Shown: positions 61,353 to 64,000 of the stretch, piece by piece
Layout of the letters: each line of letters begins with the position of its first letter
Position numbering within the stretch: position 1 is the first letter of the stretch
Assembly: GCA_022709905.1 (NCBI GenBank)
Contig: JAKLHY010000020.1
Coordinates: forward strand, 40,153 to 104,152
Source: Verrucomicrobiota bacterium
GTDB lineage: Bacteria > Verrucomicrobiota > Verrucomicrobiia > Limisphaerales > UBA1319
Reading direction: 5' to 3'
Length of the DNA: 64,000 nt
The notes under the pieces: model-generated
Told to the model about the DNA's origin: nothing
What the model saw: only the letters and a program-made list of their open reading frames with translations
The model's database searches: none
Translations under genes and position numbers: made by a program

Positions 61353-61979
61353 ATGAATGAATGCATCATCCGCGGCTCGCGGCCTGGCGACAAGCCGGCC
61401 GCGTACTATGTTTGTCTCAAGACCGGTGATTCCGGCAGGGATGGGGAGCCGTTTTACCGGGAGGATCCGGACGCGTTGGGGCGGATCTACGTTGGACCCT
61501 ACCTCGTTTTCGAGCCGGGACTCAGCCTGATCCTGGAGGACGATCAAGGCGTCTGCGGCTATGCGCTGGGGGCCTTCGACTCGCGCTCCTTTTACGCGCG
61601 CTACGAGGCGGAATGGCGGCCGGCCCTGTGCGCCCGATTTCCGGCGCCGCAAGGCGATCCAAGCCAATGGACCCGCGCGCAGCAGGTTTACCATGGGTAT
61701 CACCACCCCGACTACTACTGTCCTGAACCTTACCAGGACTACCCCTCCCACATGCATATCGATCTGCTCGAGCGCGCTCAGGGCCGGGGCTACGGACGGC
61801 GCATGATGGAACAGATCATGAGCGAATTGCGACAACGCGGTTCTCCGGGAGTTCACCTGGGAGTGAGCGTGGTCAACACACCGGCACTGGGATTTTACCA
61901 AAGGCTCGGTTTCCGGGAACTCATCCGCGTCGGCTCCGAGGTTGACGGGTGCGTTTACATGGGCAAAAGCCTGATCTGA
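61353..61979 (+). CDS. GNAT acetyltransferase resembling the HAT-like domain of O-GlcNAcase
   Basis: A 208-residue GNAT protein, ATG 61353 (a TTG six bases earlier is unlikely). It matches the C-terminal domain of animal OGA along its length. CIIRGSRPGDKPAAYYVCLK corresponds to its IRAARPEDK-type start, and DGVCGYAL-like GVCGYALGAFD and YYCPEPYQDYPSHMHIDLL are shared blocks. The acetyl-CoA site reads ERAQGRGYGRRMMEQ, a good Q/RxxGxG/A motif, followed by GVHLGVSVVNTPALGFYQRLGF. In the human protein this motif is degenerate and the domain is considered inactive; here it looks competent. Substrate is unknown. Transcribed with GH84 and probably with PfkB. Confidence 0.9.
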   Translation: MNECIIRGSRPGDKPAAYYVCLKTGDSGRDGEPFYREDPDALGRIYVGPYLVFEPGLSLILEDDQGVCGYALGAFDSRSFYARYEAEWRPALCARFPAPQGDPSQWTRAQQVYHGYHHPDYYCPEPYQDYPSHMHIDLLERAQGRGYGRRMMEQIMSELRQRGSPGVHLGVSVVNTPALGFYQRLGFRELIRVGSEVDGCVYMGKSLI

Positions 61980-62043
61980 AAAAACGACTTGCCTTGTCCT
62001 CGCCTTTGCCTAAAAAATTGGAGGACATTGGAAAGATCCGCAG

Positions 62044-63117
62044 ATGAGCACCAAACTCAAGACCATTGCCCGAAGCCATGGGACTTCCTTGCGTTGCGGC
62101 GTGCTGGCTGGGGGCAACTGGATCGTTGATCGCGTCATCACCATCGATGCCTATCCTCCCCCCGAGCAGGTGGGTTATGTCCTGGATCAATCGACCGGCA
62201 CCGGTGGCGCCCCGTACAACGTTCTCGTGAACTTGGCCCGCCTGGGAGTCGATTTTCCGCTGACCGGCGCCGGTCTCCTCGGCCAGGACCGTGAGGGAGA
62301 GGCTATCCTCCAGGATTGCCGCCAACACAAAATCGACACGCGTTGTCTCCGAACCCATGCGCATGCCCTGACCGCTTTCACCAAGGTGATGTCCGTTCAA
62401 AAGACCGGGCAGCGTACGTTTTTTCATTTCCGCGGCGCCAACGCCCTGTGGAAGGCGCAGGATTTGGATTTCGAAAAAACCAAAGCCCGGATATTTCACC
62501 TGGGCTACTTGCTGCTCCTGGACGCCCTGGATCAACCGGATCCGCGTTGCGGCACCCGCGCCGCCGCCTTGCTTCATCAAGCCCAGGAAGCCGGCCTGAA
62601 GACCAGCGTCGATGTCATCAGTGAAAACAGCGAACGGTTTGCCCGGGTTGTTGTCCCGGCCTTGAAATTCACCGATTTCTGTATCTTAAACGAGTTCGAA
62701 GCCGGCTGGGCAACCGGTTTTAAGATTCGCCAGCCAGACGGCCACCTGGACCCGGTCGCTCTTCGCCATGCCGCGGGAGCTTTGCTCCAAATGGGCGTGC
62801 GAGAATTGGTGGTCATCCATTATCCCGAAGGCGGCTTCGCCCGCACTCGGAAAGGCGACGATGCCTGGCAACCCGCCCTCAAGGTGCCAGCGAAGGCGCT
62901 CGCGGGGACCGTGGGAGCGGGAGATGCCTTTGCCGCCGGAGTTCTGCTGGGTCTGCATGAAAACTGGGATTTATCCCGTTGCCTCCTCACGGGGGCGTGC
63001 GTTGCGGCCTCTTCCCTCGGCCACCCGACCGCCACCGCCGGCGTCAAACCGCTGCCGGCCTGTCAAGCCCTGGCCCGCAAGTACGGTTTTCAGCCCGCCC
63101 TCGAACCCCGGGATTGA
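62044..63117 (+). CDS. PfkB-family sugar kinase
   Basis: A 357-residue ribokinase-like enzyme. N-terminal GG motif in STGTGGAPYNVLVNLARLG, sugar-binding region GAGLLGQDREGEAIL, and the ATP/anion-hole motif LAGTVGAGDAFAAGVLLGL with the catalytic Asp. The substrate cannot be named from sequence, but its position behind GH84 and GNAT suggests a sugar released from GlcNAc-containing glycans, such as GlcNAc or a derivative. It starts 64 bases after the GNAT stop with GGAGG about 18 bases upstream. Its last 28 bases overlap the end of the convergent rluA-like gene. Confidence 0.9.
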   Translation: MSTKLKTIARSHGTSLRCGVLAGGNWIVDRVITIDAYPPPEQVGYVLDQSTGTGGAPYNVLVNLARLGVDFPLTGAGLLGQDREGEAILQDCRQHKIDTRCLRTHAHALTAFTKVMSVQKTGQRTFFHFRGANALWKAQDLDFEKTKARIFHLGYLLLLDALDQPDPRCGTRAAALLHQAQEAGLKTSVDVISENSERFARVVVPALKFTDFCILNEFEAGWATGFKIRQPDGHLDPVALRHAAGALLQMGVRELVVIHYPEGGFARTRKGDDAWQPALKVPAKALAGTVGAGDAFAAGVLLGLHENWDLSRCLLTGACVAASSLGHPTATAGVKPLPACQALARKYGFQPALEPRD

Positions 63118-63881
63118 GGCGGATCCTCCGACTCGAAGCCGAAGGCCGACAAAAACTCGTTCGCCGGGGCGCGCACGCAGACCGGTTTCCGCTGAAAAGG
63201 ATCCCGATACTCGAGGCTCACGGCCCGTAATCCCAGCGGAAATGGATCCAGCTGACGAGATCGTCCGGGCTTTGGATGGCGCGCTTGGGTTCCATAAAGA
63301 CTGTCGCCAACAATTGGGCATCCGGCCTCCAGCAGATGGAGCCGGATCTGATGGGTCCGGCCGGTCAAAGGCCGGGCTTCGATCAAGGACATCGATCCGC
63401 GGACCTGCAACACCTGGAACTCCGTTTCAGCCTCTTTCCCTTGGCGGGGGTCCACCATCATGCGTCCGGGCTGTCCAGGGACCGGTCCCAGTCTGGCCCG
63501 GCAACTCCAGGCCTGGCGCGCCGGCACGCTGTCCACAACCGCCAGGTATCTCTTGGACATCTGGCGTGATTCGAACAAGTCGCCGTAGGCGTCCACCGCT
63601 CCCAGGCTCTTCGCCAGCAGCAGAATTCCCGTGGTGTCGGCGTCCAACCGGTGGGCGGCCCTCAAAAATTTCAAGTTGCGGGATCGGGCCCAATAATCCC
63701 CCGCGGCAATCGAGGACGTGATCGCGGCCTGCAGGTTGCGTTGTGTGGCCTGCCAGGAAAAGGGGATCAACATCCAGCCCGCCGGCTTATCGACGACGAT
63801 CGCCGACCGGTCCTCGAAAAGGATCGGAATGCGGGTCGCATGGCGTTTTCCACCCAGTTCAATAAAGGCCGGCGCTGCCAC
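63090..63881 (-). CDS. RluA-type RNA pseudouridine synthase
   Basis: A 263-residue pseudouridine synthase from GTG 63881; an upstream in-frame TTG (63914) would add 11 residues. Motifs: LFEDRSAIVVDKPAGWMLIPF, the catalytic Asp in AAHRLDADTTGILLLAKS, KRYLAVVDSVP and ARPLTGRTHQIRLHLLEAGCPIVGD. There is no S4 domain, so it belongs to the short RluA/TruC-like group. It converts uridine to pseudouridine in rRNA or tRNA; the target is not known. It overlaps the PfkB gene end tail to tail by 28 bases. Confidence 0.92.
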   Translation of the reverse strand: MAAPAFIELGGKRHATRIPILFEDRSAIVVDKPAGWMLIPFSWQATQRNLQAAITSSIAAGDYWARSRNLKFLRAAHRLDADTTGILLLAKSLGAVDAYGDLFESRQMSKRYLAVVDSVPARQAWSCRARLGPVPGQPGRMMVDPRQGKEAETEFQVLQVRGSMSLIEARPLTGRTHQIRLHLLEAGCPIVGDSLYGTQARHPKPGRSRQLDPFPLGLRAVSLEYRDPFQRKPVCVRAPANEFLSAFGFESEDPPQSRGSRAG

Positions 63882-64000
63882 GCCCCCAGAATACCCGCGG
63901 CTCCAAAGGAACAAAAGAGAGATCAGCGGCTATGCATGAAAGTGCCCTGAAGCAGGAACAACAGGGCTAACGCAGATTTGTCGGGACATTTGCCGGTGAA

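Noticed and set aside
60534..61901. Minus-strand reading frame of 455 codons opposite the GH84 and GNAT genes
   Set aside because: The plus-strand proteins have strong family motifs in both genes; the antisense frame shows none.

Overview
The window looks like a chromosome segment of a Gram-negative member of the PVC group, most likely Verrucomicrobiota (Limisphaerales/Pedosphaerales-like). This is inferred from gene style, not from a marker gene. The signs are a 3,227-residue secreted protein built from lamin-tail (LTD), CotH and cadherin-like modules, a PQQ-type beta-propeller protein, a propeller/Y_Y_Y sensor kinase beside a SUMF1 protein, many secreted sugar-active enzymes, GT9 heptosyltransferases and an outer-membrane TolC export system. 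The DNA is GC-rich. There is one tRNA gene (Thr, CGT) and no rRNA, CRISPR array or prophage.

Layout. 1-3.2 kb: partial beta-propeller gene, a possibly truncated hypothetical gene and a REP-associated tyrosine transposase (RAYT). 3.3-8 kb: URO-D-like methyltransferase, GH4 alpha-galactosidase-like enzyme and GH57 branching enzyme. 8.3-14.7 kb: secreted Ig-like/FIMAH-like protein, an intergenic cluster of RAYT-type repeats, then a sensor kinase/SUMF1 pair. 15-20 kb: tRNA-Thr, Prc-type tail-specific protease, a two-part glycosyltransferase, YbaK deacylase and two Hsp20 chaperones. 21-30 kb: GH130, a secreted protein, two GT9 enzymes, a phosphoesterase, acylphosphatase, MiaB and CinA. 29.9-39.6 kb: the giant LTD/CotH protein. 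39.7-41.3 kb: overlapping moaA-moaD-moaE. 41.5-43.1 kb: a degenerate accessory patch with an orphan antitoxin, a 15-codon toxin stub and a cut zinc-ribbon gene. 43-49 kb: sugar-binding lipoprotein, thioesterase, SGNH hydrolase, D-tagatose 3-epimerase-like enzyme, a secreted GH-A glycosidase and a secreted protein. 49.8-55.6 kb: TolC-MacA-MacB efflux operon. 56-64 kb: hybrid histidine kinase, HNH nuclease, then a plus-strand run of SGNH hydrolase, GH84, GNAT and PfkB kinase, closed by an RluA-type pseudouridine synthase.

The most striking feature is at 59.96-61.98 kb. A GH84 protein closely resembles the catalytic and stalk domains of animal O-GlcNAcase (OGA). Twelve bases downstream is a GNAT protein resembling the C-terminal HAT-like domain of the same enzyme. 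In this GNAT the acetyl-CoA signature looks intact, whereas it is degenerate in the animal protein. Together they read as a split, possibly fully active, version of the eukaryotic two-domain OGA, followed by a sugar kinase.

Other points of interest are the RAYT and its scattered TGACCTG(T/A)CCCT motif, a GT9-GT71-like fusion with a cysteine cluster, a MacA-type adaptor ending in a canonical EF-hand, a SUMF1 protein that keeps a CX4C pair, and a 22-base near-identical repeat at two distant sites.
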